A DNA stretch of 64,000 bases, taken from NCBI GenBank assembly GCA_022564295.1, contig JADFLR010000014.1, positions 24,284-88,283 on the forward strand. The letters are read 5' to 3'. The stretch's first letter is position 1. The number at the start of each line of letters is the position of its first letter. The notes under the pieces were generated by a model. The model made no database searches. It worked only from the letters and a program-made list of their open reading frames with translations, and had not been told where the DNA came from. The position numbers and the translations under genes were made by a program. Positions 1 to 8,687 of this stretch are shown here, one piece after another. The stretch comes from Bacteroidota bacterium (GTDB lineage Bacteria; Bacteroidota; Ignavibacteria; Ignavibacteriales; Ignavibacteriaceae).

Positions 1-2
1 AT

Positions 3-71
3 GGGGCGGATGGTATAAAGCCAACATATCACTTGAATTCAGTAGCTGATTTGTTAAATAGTAAATCGTGA
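3..71 (+). CDS. C-terminal end of an upstream gene (5' truncated by window edge)
   Basis: Reading from base 3, a frame of 22 codons runs to a TGA at 69-71 and ends in PTYHLNSVADLLNSKS. The wording (a GADGI stretch, then a short helix ending in ADLL) resembles the last residues of HAD-superfamily phosphatases, but this is a weak family impression from a very short tail. About 100 bp of non-coding sequence separates it from the sigma factor gene, so it is probably a separate transcription unit. Confidence 0.4.
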   Translation, partial: GADGIKPTYHLNSVADLLNSKS

Positions 72-171
72 TCTCTTCTATCCGAATTTTTCAAATCAAA
101 TTATTTCTTATTATTACACACAACCTTTTTTATCTAATTCAGGTCTAAGCAAATAACATTTAGGAAACTTA

Positions 172-753
172 ATGGCATTAAGCGACAACGAATTACTAAT
201 ACAAGCTAAAAGTGGAAATGATACGGCATTTGAGAAATTGATTTATCGTTATGATAGATCAGTGCTGGCAATTGCCCTCAAATACGTGTATGATACTGAT
301 GAAGCTAAAGATATTTACCAGGAAGTTTTTATACGTGTTTACAGGGGACTGAAAAATTTTGAGATGAAAAGTGAGTTCTCAACGTGGTTATTCCGGATTG
401 CAACCAACGTTTGCTTAACGCATAAAAGCAGAAGCAAAAAACATTTGCATGAGTCTATCGATGAACAGATTGCAACTGAAGACGATGAAGTTCAAAAATA
501 TGAGCTGGCTGATGATGAAATGGATCCGGGAGAAATGATGATAAATCTTGATCTTGGTGATATTATCCGTGATGCGGTCGATTCACTTTCATCAAAACAA
601 AGAATTACTTTTATTCTTAAACATTATGAAGGATATAAAATTAGGGAAATAGCTAATATGTTAAATTGTAAAGAAGGAACAGTGAAAAAATATTTATTCG
701 ATGCAATTAGAAATTTACGAAAGAAACTTAAACCTATTCATCAAACAGCTTAA
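172..753 (+). CDS. ECF-type RNA polymerase sigma factor
   Basis: A 193-aa sigma-70 family protein with the two-domain ECF layout. Region 2 (about residues 22-90) carries DEAKDIYQEVFIRVYRGL and the FSTWLFRIATNVC helix. Region 4 (about 130-185) carries the YKIREIANMLNCKEGTVKKY helix-turn-helix that contacts the -35 element. A long acidic linker joins them. The start is supported by AGGAA a few bases upstream. It lies 19 bp before a zinc-finger anti-sigma gene, so the two form a sigma/anti-sigma pair. The inferred target is an envelope regulon that includes the adjacent GGN-repeat protein. Confidence 0.95.
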   Translation: MALSDNELLIQAKSGNDTAFEKLIYRYDRSVLAIALKYVYDTDEAKDIYQEVFIRVYRGLKNFEMKSEFSTWLFRIATNVCLTHKSRSKKHLHESIDEQIATEDDEVQKYELADDEMDPGEMMINLDLGDIIRDAVDSLSSKQRITFILKHYEGYKIREIANMLNCKEGTVKKYLFDAIRNLRKKLKPIHQTA

Positions 754-772
754 TTGGTTTTAGGAGATTATT

Positions 773-1726
773 ATGAATCACAATGAAATAAAAAAATGGA
801 TCCGGCTTTCCCTTTATGGCGAGCTTACTAATGAAGAACAATCTGTGCTGGAGTTGCACTTGAAAGACTGTGATGAATGCAGAAATGAACTAGAACAACA
901 GAGAAATCTGCTGTCCTTAATATCAAATAAAAAACTTGAAGTTGATGATAAACTGCTGATGGAAGCACGTGTACAACTAAGAGGAGCCATCCGGAATGAA
1001 AGACAACGCAAAGGTTATTTAGATAATATGGTTCAATACTTAAATGAATTTATAACAATCCCTTTTCGGGCAGTACTATCAGGAGCAGCATTGCTTGCAA
1101 TTGGTTTTTTTGTCGGTTACTTATTCTATGGCTCTTCAACAATTGATCCCAACAAATTACCGGATAAAATAAATCACCAGTTCACTGTTTTTCAAGATGA
1201 TGTTACTATTAGTAATATCAGCTTTATTGATTCAGATCTATCAGATGGGGAAGTTGAATTCACATTTGTAGCAATGAAACCTGTCTATCTTAAAGGTCGG
1301 GTTGATGACCCCCAAATCCAAAGCATTCTTACTTACTCAATGCTCAATGAGCAAAATCCTGGTTCCAGGTTTAATTCGATTAATGCAATGTATTCGGAAA
1401 AATCAATAAAGTTTGATGTGGATGTAAAGAACGCCTTAATTACGGTTGTTATGACTGATGAAAATCCTGGTGTTAGAAGAGAAGCATTAAAGCTGATGAA
1501 GAAGCTTCCTTATGATGAGGATGTTAAACAAGCATTTATTTATGTGCTTACAACCGATACAAGTTCAGGATTAAGGATAGAGGCCATAAATGCTCTCGTC
1601 GATGCGGGCAAAAAAGGTTTCACATTTAATAAAAATGAAATCGATCTATTTAAACAAAAACTACAGACGGATGATAATTCATACATCCGTTATAGGACAA
1701 AAACAATATTACAAGAGTACAACTAA
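773..1726 (+). CDS. Membrane anti-sigma factor with zinc-finger and HEAT-repeat sensor domain
   Basis: A 317-aa protein. The N-terminus (about residues 1-45) is a zf-HC2-type anti-sigma domain with HLKDCDECRNE, giving the His-x3-Cys-x2-Cys zinc ligands. One transmembrane helix follows near residues 98-120 (AVLSGAALLAIGFFVGYLF). The outer part ends in about three HEAT-like helical repeats (for example DENPGVRREALKLMKKLPYD, then DTSSGLRIEAINALVDAG). Anti-sigma factors of this class bind their ECF partner in the cytoplasm; the HEAT part would be the periplasmic sensor or partner-binding part. The stop is one base before the next ATG, so translation is coupled. Confidence 0.9.
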   Translation: MNHNEIKKWIRLSLYGELTNEEQSVLELHLKDCDECRNELEQQRNLLSLISNKKLEVDDKLLMEARVQLRGAIRNERQRKGYLDNMVQYLNEFITIPFRAVLSGAALLAIGFFVGYLFYGSSTIDPNKLPDKINHQFTVFQDDVTISNISFIDSDLSDGEVEFTFVAMKPVYLKGRVDDPQIQSILTYSMLNEQNPGSRFNSINAMYSEKSIKFDVDVKNALITVVMTDENPGVRREALKLMKKLPYDEDVKQAFIYVLTTDTSSGLRIEAINALVDAGKKGFTFNKNEIDLFKQKLQTDDNSYIRYRTKTILQEYN

Positions 1727-1727
1727 A

Positions 1728-2918
1728 ATGAAAGCAATGAAATCCAAACATCTTACAGCAATTGCAATTACTTTATTACTGTCTGCTATAATCAGTATTA
1801 CAGCTGCGCAGGATCAAAAAAAATCCTTTACAGTTAAATCAGGGGATATGCTCGAGGTTTCTACCAGGATGGGAAATATTACAATTGATACCTGGGATAA
1901 AAACGAAGTAAATGTAGTTGTAAAAAATGTTATTGATAGTGAAATCGCTTTACTTACTATGGTTCAGAACGGAAATAAAGTTGAAGTTATTTTCGAAGGA
2001 GAAGATTCATACCATATTGAATTTGATATTTCTATTCCTTCCAAATTTGACCTGGAACTTTCAACCGGTGGAGGTAACATAACATTAAAAAATGATCTGG
2101 ATGGAAAGATTGATGCATCAACAGCTGGCGGAAATATATCAATGAAGAACATAAAAGGCGAAGCTGATATTTCCACAGCCGGAGGAAATATTAAGGTGGG
2201 AGATATAAATAGCAAGGCAGATATTTCCACAGCCGGAGGCAATATTAAGGTAGGAGATATAAATAGTGATGCTGATATATCTACTGCAGGCGGAGATATG
2301 AAAATTGGGAATATCAATGGTATGGCTGATATCAGCACAGCCGGAGGGAATATAAAAATTGGATATATAAAAGGTGGTGCTGATGTATCCAGTGCTGGAG
2401 GGAATATTTCTGTGGATAACATCGGTGGTAATGCAGATATCTCTACAGGAGGGGGAAACGTGAAAGTTGGAAGTGTTAGTGGAAGTGCAGAGCTAAATAC
2501 GGGTGGTGGTAATATTAGTCTGGAAGCTGCAACAGGAAAAGTTGAAGTGAACACCGGGGCAGGAAATATTAATCTTGAAAATATTAAAGGGGGTATTGAA
2601 GCCAATACTGGTGCAGGCAACATATATGCCAAATTAATTCCCGATGGCGAAAGTGTAAGTGAGTTAAATACAGGTGTGGGTAATATTACATTATATGTTC
2701 CGGCTTCTGCAAAAGTTACAATTGTTGCTACTGCTCACGTGCAAATGTGGGATGATGAATCAGAATTGCAAAATATTAAATCAGAATTTGCTCCAACGAC
2801 TGTAAATCGATATAGAAATAAAAAACAGATTGAAGTTACTTTTGAATTGAACGGTGGCGGCAGTAAAATTGAACTGAATGTTGCACTGGGTGAGATAGAA
2901 ATTAAAAAATTGCGGTAA
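1728..2918 (+). CDS. Secreted GGN-repeat (DUF4097-like) beta-helix protein
   Basis: A 396-aa protein. The frame stays open upstream, but the ATG at 1728, one base after the anti-sigma stop, is chosen because it begins a proper signal peptide (MKAMKSKH, then hydrophobic ITLLLSAIISITAAQ). After a beta-rich start, about twelve repeats of 16-18 residues follow, built on (S/N)TAGGNI.(V/I).(N/D)I...AD. This is the repeat seen in DUF4097/adhesin-like putative beta-solenoids. Units three and four are nearly identical at DNA level. With the sigma/anti-sigma pair it forms a three-gene operon; a role at the cell surface or in envelope stress is inference. Confidence 0.85.
   Translation: MKAMKSKHLTAIAITLLLSAIISITAAQDQKKSFTVKSGDMLEVSTRMGNITIDTWDKNEVNVVVKNVIDSEIALLTMVQNGNKVEVIFEGEDSYHIEFDISIPSKFDLELSTGGGNITLKNDLDGKIDASTAGGNISMKNIKGEADISTAGGNIKVGDINSKADISTAGGNIKVGDINSDADISTAGGDMKIGNINGMADISTAGGNIKIGYIKGGADVSSAGGNISVDNIGGNADISTGGGNVKVGSVSGSAELNTGGGNISLEAATGKVEVNTGAGNINLENIKGGIEANTGAGNIYAKLIPDGESVSELNTGVGNITLYVPASAKVTIVATAHVQMWDDESELQNIKSEFAPTTVNRYRNKKQIEVTFELNGGGSKIELNVALGEIEIKKLR
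2166..2273 (+). repeat. Two tandem 54-bp units inside the GGN-repeat gene
   Basis: Two consecutive 54-bp units starting GATATTTCCACAGCCGGAGG encode the same 18-residue repeat and differ mainly in the last six bases. Other repeat units of the gene have diverged much further, so this pair is the youngest duplication and a likely site of repeat-number change. Confidence 0.8.
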
Positions 2919-3006
2919 GAAGTTTTTTATCACTTTATTAAACCGTTCGTATAAATATAGTTAAATCGTTTCGAATATTTTTTTAATTTTCTTTAGTAAA
3001 ATTTAT

Positions 3007-3040
3007 AGGGTTGCATGTAACTTGAGTGCAACCCTTTGTT
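3007..3040 (+). terminator. Rho-independent terminator of the sigma/anti-sigma/GGN operon
   Basis: Perfect 9-bp arms AGGGTTGCA and TGCAACCCT with an 11-nt loop are followed by TTGTT. It lies 89 bp after the GGN-repeat stop codon. Confidence 0.75.
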
Positions 3041-3110
3041 AATTTAAATTGAACTTATGTGATGCTATCAAGACTTAATATTTTATGCAATGAATAAATT
3101 GATAATAAAA

Positions 3111-3304
3111 CGAGTCCCGATGTATCGGGACGAGTTTCCCGACCCATCGGGACAAAAATGAGCAATGATAAGTGGGATAAAAAAAACAAACGAAGGATTG
3201 GGTTTTAACCCCAACTTGTTTTAGTTTTTATTTCAATCCTTCAAGTTATGGCTAAAGCCGTATTTCTGTTGTGTTCGCAAGTCCCCCCGACTCAAAAGTC
3301 GGGG
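3111..3304. repeat. Cluster of palindromic repeats in the intergenic region
   Basis: The 442-bp gap before the DUF5916 gene is packed with perfect palindromes: GTCCCGAT/ATCGGGAC (3114-3131), CCCGA/TCGGG just after it, GAAGGATTG/CAATCCTTC with a 33-nt loop (3192-3242), GGCTAAAGCC (3250-3259) and CCCCGACT/AGTCGGGG (3285-3304). No open frame is present. This looks like a composite dispersed element. A related block lies at 29721-29790. Confidence 0.75.
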
Positions 3305-3360
3305 CAATTAAGTTGTCTCATATACCGTATATCAGGACAAAAAATTAAAATTATAAACAG

Positions 3361-6012
3361 ATGAAAGCGATATTATTTCCAATCCTTCTTCTTGTTAGTT
3401 CTGAGTTTCTTTTCGGAACAGATCCCGATTCACTTATAATAAAAAATGATGATGTTAAAATTTATGCGAAAAGATTAACATCACCTATTCATATCGATGG
3501 CAAACTAATTGAACCTTTCTGGCAGCAAATAGAAGGGTTTGAAGACTTCATTCAGAGGGAACCAATTGAGGGTGCACTGCCTTCGGAAAGAACTGTTGTA
3601 AAAATTGCTTATGATGATAACGCGCTCTACATCGCCGCACGAATGTTTGACTCATCACCCGATTCAATTATCGCACGTTTATCTAGAAGAGATAATTTAG
3701 AAAACTCGGATTTTTTTGCAGTTGGTCTTGATCCCTATCATGATAAAAGAAGTGGTTATTTCTTTGTTATAAATGCTGCGGGTGTTTTGATTGATGGAGT
3801 TCTGTTTAACGATACGTATGATGATGATTCATGGGATGCTGTATGGGAAGGGGAAGCAGCAATTGATGGCTTAGGTTGGACTGTTGAAATGCGTATTCCT
3901 TTCTCACAATTAAAATTTCATAAATCTAACCCTAATGTTTGGGGAATAAATTATAGAAGGACCATTGCCAGAAAAAACGAAGATGATTTTCTCGTTTTTG
4001 TCCCTAAAACGGAGAATGGATTCGTTTCACACTTTGCTGAATTACATGGAATGAATGATTTAATTCCGCCAAATCAAATTGAGATATTCCCATATATAAC
4101 AGGGAAAGCGGAATACACACAAGCGGAAAATGGAAATCCATTTAATGATGGCTCCAATTATGTGCCCGGTGCTGGTTTAGATCTTAAAATGAGTGTTGGA
4201 ACGGGCTTAACTCTTAACGGAACAATTAACCCTGATTTTGGGCAGGTTGAAATCGATCCGGCAATAATTAATTTATCAGATGTAGAAACTTTTTTCCCGG
4301 AAAGACGACCGTTTTTTATAGAAGGTTCTTCAATATTTGATTTTGGCAGAGGCGGGGCACAAAACTACTGGGGTTTCAATTGGGGAAGCCCTGATTTTTT
4401 TTATAGCCGAAGAATTGGAAGAGATCCTCAGGGAAGTGTACCGGATGCAGACTACATTGATTACCCAACGGGCACTCATATTCTTGGAGCAGCGAAATTA
4501 ACAGGTAAACTCGGCACTAGTTGGAACTTCGGAACAATTCAATCATTAACAAAACGCGAATATGCAAGGTTGTATACAGATGGTATTGAATCCCGGGCTG
4601 AAGTTGAACCACTAACATATTACGGTGTTATAAGGGCGCAGAAGGAATTTAATGAAGGAAGTCAGGGACTTGGTGTGTTATCAACTTTGGCATTAAGAGA
4701 TTTTAAAGAACAACGTTTAGAGGATGAATTTAACAAGAGTTCCCTTTCCGTTGGATTAGATGGCTGGACTTTCCTCGATTCTTCGAGGACTTGGGTACTT
4801 GCCGGTTGGACGGGGTTGAGCAATGTTAAAGGTAATTCACAGCAGATTTTGGATATTCAGGAGAGCTCCCGACATTATTTTCAAAGACCGGATGCAAATC
4901 AGGTTTCAGTAGATAGTAGTGCAGAATCTTTAATAGGATTTGCCGGCAGAGTAGTACTAAATAAAGAGAAAGGAAATTTATTCGTTAACAGTGCTTTTGG
5001 ATTTATTACACCATCATTCGAAGTAAATGACCTTGGATTTTTATTTCGCACTGATGTGATAAATATGCATATAGGGGCTGGCTATGATTGGACGATTCCA
5101 ACGGACTATTATCGTTCCCTAACATTAATGCTTGCTGCGTTCCAAAACTATGATTTCGGCGGCAATCTTATAGGTCGTGGTTTATTTCATTTCGGAGACT
5201 TCCAGTTTCTTAACTACTATAATTTATACTGGAACATCGGGATAAACCCTGAGGTGATGAATAATACACGAACAAGAGGCGGACCAATAACGCTTAATCC
5301 GCCCAATTTTTTTGGAAGGATTTCTTTAAGTACAGATAATAGAGAAGATTGGATTTTAAGCTTTTTTACAAACACATTTCAAAATGGATTTTCTAAATTC
5401 TGGAATTTTGGTTTCGGAATTGAGTTTAGACCGGCACCTAATATATCAATCAGTTTTAATCCGGATTTTGAAAACAACCTTGATTTCTCCCAGTACATCG
5501 GTACTTATGATGACGCTATGGCAACAGAAACTTTTGGGAAACGATATGTATTCGGTGAACTCGAACAGAAAACTTATTCGGGAAGTATAAGATTAAACTG
5601 GACTTTTAGCCCCAATTTAAGCTTGGAGCTTTATGTTCAGCCGCTAATATCCTCTGGTAAATATGTAAAGTATAAAGAACTTAGGGCAGCAGGTACTTAT
5701 GATTGGATAAACTATGGTGAAGAAGGATCAACTTTTGATGATGAAAATTTTATAGCCGATCCTGATGGCGATGGTCCTGCACCTGAAATTGATATAGGTA
5801 ACAATGATTTCAATTTTGTATCGCTGCGAGGCAATGCGGTTTTAAGATGGGAATATTTACCCGGCTCAGTTATCTTTTTTGTATGGACTCAAACGAGGAC
5901 ACGTAATGAAGACGATGGCGATATTGATTTCGGAACATCATTCAATAATTTAACGGACCTTACACCCGATAATATATTTGTGGTTAAATTTACTTATTGG
6001 TTTAATATTTAG
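3361..6012 (+). CDS. DUF5916 outer-membrane protein with CBM9-like N-terminal domain
   Basis: An 883-aa secreted protein. A signal peptide (MKAILFPILLLVSSEFLFG) is followed at about residues 35-215 by a CBM9-like beta-sandwich (IHIDGKLIEPFWQQ; VVKIAYDDNALYIAARMF). The rest is the DUF5916 region, recognised by NPDFGQVEIDPAIINLSD and ETFFPERRPFFIEGSSIF near residues 305-345. It continues into an aromatic-rich, beta-barrel-like C-terminus ending FTYWFNI. Members are widespread in Bacteroidota and related phyla, are often annotated as hydrolases or carbohydrate-binding outer-membrane proteins, and have no settled substrate. It appears monocistronic and is preceded by a repeat-derived leader. Confidence 0.85.
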   Translation: MKAILFPILLLVSSEFLFGTDPDSLIIKNDDVKIYAKRLTSPIHIDGKLIEPFWQQIEGFEDFIQREPIEGALPSERTVVKIAYDDNALYIAARMFDSSPDSIIARLSRRDNLENSDFFAVGLDPYHDKRSGYFFVINAAGVLIDGVLFNDTYDDDSWDAVWEGEAAIDGLGWTVEMRIPFSQLKFHKSNPNVWGINYRRTIARKNEDDFLVFVPKTENGFVSHFAELHGMNDLIPPNQIEIFPYITGKAEYTQAENGNPFNDGSNYVPGAGLDLKMSVGTGLTLNGTINPDFGQVEIDPAIINLSDVETFFPERRPFFIEGSSIFDFGRGGAQNYWGFNWGSPDFFYSRRIGRDPQGSVPDADYIDYPTGTHILGAAKLTGKLGTSWNFGTIQSLTKREYARLYTDGIESRAEVEPLTYYGVIRAQKEFNEGSQGLGVLSTLALRDFKEQRLEDEFNKSSLSVGLDGWTFLDSSRTWVLAGWTGLSNVKGNSQQILDIQESSRHYFQRPDANQVSVDSSAESLIGFAGRVVLNKEKGNLFVNSAFGFITPSFEVNDLGFLFRTDVINMHIGAGYDWTIPTDYYRSLTLMLAAFQNYDFGGNLIGRGLFHFGDFQFLNYYNLYWNIGINPEVMNNTRTRGGPITLNPPNFFGRISLSTDNREDWILSFFTNTFQNGFSKFWNFGFGIEFRPAPNISISFNPDFENNLDFSQYIGTYDDAMATETFGKRYVFGELEQKTYSGSIRLNWTFSPNLSLELYVQPLISSGKYVKYKELRAAGTYDWINYGEEGSTFDDENFIADPDGDGPAPEIDIGNNDFNFVSLRGNAVLRWEYLPGSVIFFVWTQTRTRNEDDGDIDFGTSFNNLTDLTPDNIFVVKFTYWFNI

Positions 6013-6101
6013 TTGTTTTACTGCTAATCCCTCCAAATTAATCTTTTAAAAGATTTTAAACTTGTTTACTTTTGTATCGCTTATTTTTAATGATATCTTA
6101 T

Positions 6102-6175
6102 GCCCCGGTAGCTCAGCAGGATAGAGCGTCGGTTTCCTAAACCGTAGGTCGGAGGTTCGAATCCTCTCCGGGGTA
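6102..6175 (+). tRNA. tRNA-Arg, anticodon CCT
   Basis: A 74-nt cloverleaf: acceptor GCCCCGG with CCGGGGT, D-arm GCTC/GAGC, anticodon loop TTCCTAA with CCT at 6136-6138 (reads AGG), T-arm GGAGG-TTCGAAT-CCTCT, and discriminator A. The 27-43 pair is a T-T mismatch; other stems pair well with two terminal G-T wobbles. CCA is not encoded. The low-GC island immediately downstream suggests the tRNA 3' end served as an integration site, but no repeated tRNA 3' end was found. Confidence 0.93.
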
Positions 6176-6310
6176 CAAATTGGAATATGTGGAATTATTA
6201 TTCTTGTAAGTTGTTCTATTATAAGGTGTTAGATGAGGTTCTAACCTTGATATTTTGCTCTTAACCCCATTTAACTCAGAAGCTATATCCTGAATGTAAA
6301 TTATTGGTTT

Positions 6311-6690
6311 TTAGATCTGAATTGAAAACTTTTTGTCATTTAATAACAATTTCGAACCTAAGAGATTTAGAAGTTCTCTTTTCTGATTTAGAATTCCATC
6401 CTCAAAAATTTCTAAAGCTCTGCTTCCAAAATTGAATGACTATTCTGTTTTTTGAATCCGGTTATAAACAATTGAATCTACTGCATGCATCAATATTTTT
6501 CTAGCCAACCTTTCCTTTAACATTTCATTATAAGATACTCTATCGCTTTCAGAACCGCTCCCGATATATTAATATTCTTTAAATATTATTATTCCACGAG
6601 CCTCACAATACTTTCGTAGTTCCATTAATTACATTTGATGGTCTTGGTTTTTGTGGACACCCTAAAATATAAGGAAACTTTCTCGTTCAT
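6311..6690 (-). pseudogene. Decayed, internally deleted serine recombinase
   Basis: On the minus strand from 6690, one frame reads MNEKVSLYFRVSTKTKT, the N-terminus of serine recombinases including the catalytic Ser context RVS. After a frame change it continues MELRKYCEARGIIIFKEY, shifts again to IGSGSESDR and runs to MHAVDSIVYNRI. It then jumps to a typical recombinase C-terminus (NQKRELLNLLGSKLLLNDKK) and stops at 6311. At about 125 residues it lacks most of the protein and has several frameshifts and stops. The rest of the gap from 6176 to 6926 shows no other gene. It probably marks how the downstream restriction-modification genes arrived. Confidence 0.75.
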
Positions 6691-6926
6691 AATCAATTTA
6701 GACCGAACCTTCCTTGTTCTGCAAATATATTAGTTTTATTTTGCTGTGAAATGAATAGAATTTTCCTAAAGAAATTATCCATTATTATCTTTAATTTGTA
6801 AATTAATACTCGGATTCTTACCAGTACTATCTATGTACTGTAAATTTTCTCCTTCCAAAAAATCTTTAAATAATAATAGTAATTTTCTAAATTCTTCTTG
6901 TTTAAATATCCATAAATGTATATATT

Positions 6927-6955
6927 TATATATAAAATATAGTATTTTATATATA
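6927..6955. promoter_or_regulatory. 29-nt palindrome upstream of the HTH regulator (candidate operator)
   Basis: Perfect 13-bp arms (6927-6939 and 6943-6955) surround a TAG centre; the core is ATATAAAATA-TAG-TATTTTATAT. It lies 23 bp before the ATG of the HTH protein, where autoregulatory C-boxes of restriction-modification controllers sit. Pure A+T content makes chance pairing easier, so the operator role is inference. Confidence 0.5.
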
Positions 6956-6978
6956 TAATATAACCAATTTTATATTAA

Positions 6979-7341
6979 ATGTTAAAAAAATATATAATTA
7001 AAGATATTAGTCCAAAAACTAAAAAAGAAATTGGGAACAGATTAAAAACCTTTGCACAGGTTAAATTTGGAGGTGTGACAGGACTGGCAAAGGTTATTGG
7101 AGTTCCTCAAAGTCAATTATCTAAGTATACGACTGGTAACACTGTCCCAAGTGGTTACATACTTTTCAGTTTAGCCCAGGTAGGATTAAGTTTGGATTAT
7201 CTATTTTTAGGTGATAAAAAAACAGGTAACGAATCATTCACCAAAATGTTGAACATATATGGTATTAGTGACCCAAAACAATTAGAAGATGTGCTAAAAT
7301 TAATTAAGAACTTAAAGAGTAGAATTGATAATTATCATTAA
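6979..7341 (+). CDS. XRE-family helix-turn-helix regulator (candidate R-M controller)
   Basis: A 120-aa protein. Residues about 16-75 form a lambda-repressor-like HTH domain (GGVTGLAKVIGVPQSQLSKY, then TGNTVPSGYILFSLAQVGLS). A short C-terminal helix region follows (ISDPKQLEDVLKLIKNL) that could support dimerisation. It lies 161 bp before the methyltransferase gene in the same direction. Together with the palindrome upstream this suggests a controller of the restriction-modification system, but controllers are usually smaller (about 80 aa). Base composition is very AT-rich, like the rest of the island. Confidence 0.8.
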   Translation: MLKKYIIKDISPKTKKEIGNRLKTFAQVKFGGVTGLAKVIGVPQSQLSKYTTGNTVPSGYILFSLAQVGLSLDYLFLGDKKTGNESFTKMLNIYGISDPKQLEDVLKLIKNLKSRIDNYH

Positions 7342-7502
7342 CAATTTGAAAATATTTCCTAATTACAATTGTTGTATAATAGTTTAATATAAAATTATTT
7401 ATGCAATTTTGCATTATATATTATAGTTTATTTTTTCAACATATTATTTAGAGATAGTAACTCTCTTATGATAAAAACTTATTAAGATTTTTTAATTGTA
7501 AA

Positions 7503-8657
7503 ATGAAGGATTCCTTTACAACGACTCACAAAGTTCTCTATAATGATTCAAGAGATATGAGTGGAATTGAACCCAATACAGTGAACTTAATTATAACATC
7601 TCCTCCTTATCCTATGATTAAAATGTGGGATGATGTTTTTAACTCAATGAATATTGATATTGGTAATGAGCTAAATATTGGTAAGGGAGAAAGAGCTTTT
7701 GAATTGATGCATCAAGAATTAGACAGAGTATGGGACGAATGTTTTAGAGTTTTGAAAAATGGTGGTATTATGTGTATAAATGTTGGTGATGCAACAAGAA
7801 CAATAAAAAACAATTTTCAGTTATACTCAAACCATTCAAGAATTCTAAGTTATTGTTTGAAAAAAGGTTTTCATAACCTTCCAAATATAATTTGGAGAAA
7901 AACAACAAATGCACCTAACAAATATATGGGCTCAGGTATGCTTCCTGTTGGAGCATATGTAACATTGGAACATGAGTATATTTTAATATTTAGAAAGGGA
8001 TTAAAAAGAGAATTTAAATCTCAATTAGAAAAAAGTCAAAGAAGAAAGAGCGCTTTCTTTTGGGAAGAGAGAAATCAATGGTTTTCAGATATTTGGTTTA
8101 ATATGACAGGGGCAAATCAGAATTTAAATAATAAAGAATTAAGAGAAAGAAGTGGAGCATTTCCATTTGAATTAGCACATCGTCTAATTAATATGTTTTC
8201 TGTTTACGGCGACTCAGTATTAGACCCCTTTTTAGGCACAGGGACTACTACCATTGCTTCTATTGTTAATGGAAGAAACAGTTATGGTTTTGAAATAGAC
8301 CACAATTTTCAAACTGTGATTGAATCTTGGATTATTCATTCTATTAATTTATCAAAAGCAGTACTTAAAAATAGAATAACTCAACATCTAAATTTTATTA
8401 ACGAAAGGGAAAAAGAAAAAGAAGTCAAATATTATAATTCAAATTATAGCTTTAAATGTGTCAGTAATCAGGAGAAGGATTTAGTTTTTCATCAATTGTT
8501 GAAGATTACTGAATTGGATGATAATTCTTTCTCGGCAGTTCTTAAAGAATTATTAGCGGAACAGATGGAAGAAATGCTACATCAAAAAATCAAACATAAT
8601 ATCAAGAATACCCAACAAAAATTAAAGAATAATAGGAATCAACTAAATCTAATTTAA
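7503..8657 (+). CDS. DNA methyltransferase, beta-class (probable N4-cytosine type)
   Basis: A 384-aa enzyme with motif IV TSPPY at residues 32-36 before the SAM-binding motif DPFLGTGTTTIAS near 241-253, the beta-class order. TSPPY favours N4-methylcytosine; N6-adenine enzymes usually carry DPPY, but exceptions exist. The target-recognition part lies between, including an FRKGLKREF basic patch. The C-terminal 100 residues are a charged helical extension. The gene is convergent with the nuclease-like gene 30 bp away, as in many type II systems. It protects host DNA from the partner nuclease; the recognition site cannot be read from the sequence. Confidence 0.9.
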   Translation: MKDSFTTTHKVLYNDSRDMSGIEPNTVNLIITSPPYPMIKMWDDVFNSMNIDIGNELNIGKGERAFELMHQELDRVWDECFRVLKNGGIMCINVGDATRTIKNNFQLYSNHSRILSYCLKKGFHNLPNIIWRKTTNAPNKYMGSGMLPVGAYVTLEHEYILIFRKGLKREFKSQLEKSQRRKSAFFWEERNQWFSDIWFNMTGANQNLNNKELRERSGAFPFELAHRLINMFSVYGDSVLDPFLGTGTTTIASIVNGRNSYGFEIDHNFQTVIESWIIHSINLSKAVLKNRITQHLNFINEREKEKEVKYYNSNYSFKCVSNQEKDLVFHQLLKITELDDNSFSAVLKELLAEQMEEMLHQKIKHNIKNTQQKLKNNRNQLNLI

Positions 8658-8687
8658 CTAAAATCACAATTTAAATTATTTAAATTA

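Noticed and set aside
2166..2273. Possible CRISPR-like repeat array
   Set aside because: The units are coding, contiguous without spacers, and in frame with the GGN repeats. No cas genes in the window.
1964..2632. 222-codon open frame on the minus strand, rich in Pro and Ile
   Set aside because: It is the antisense image of the GGN repeats; repetitive codons keep the opposite strand open. No start signals or domain.
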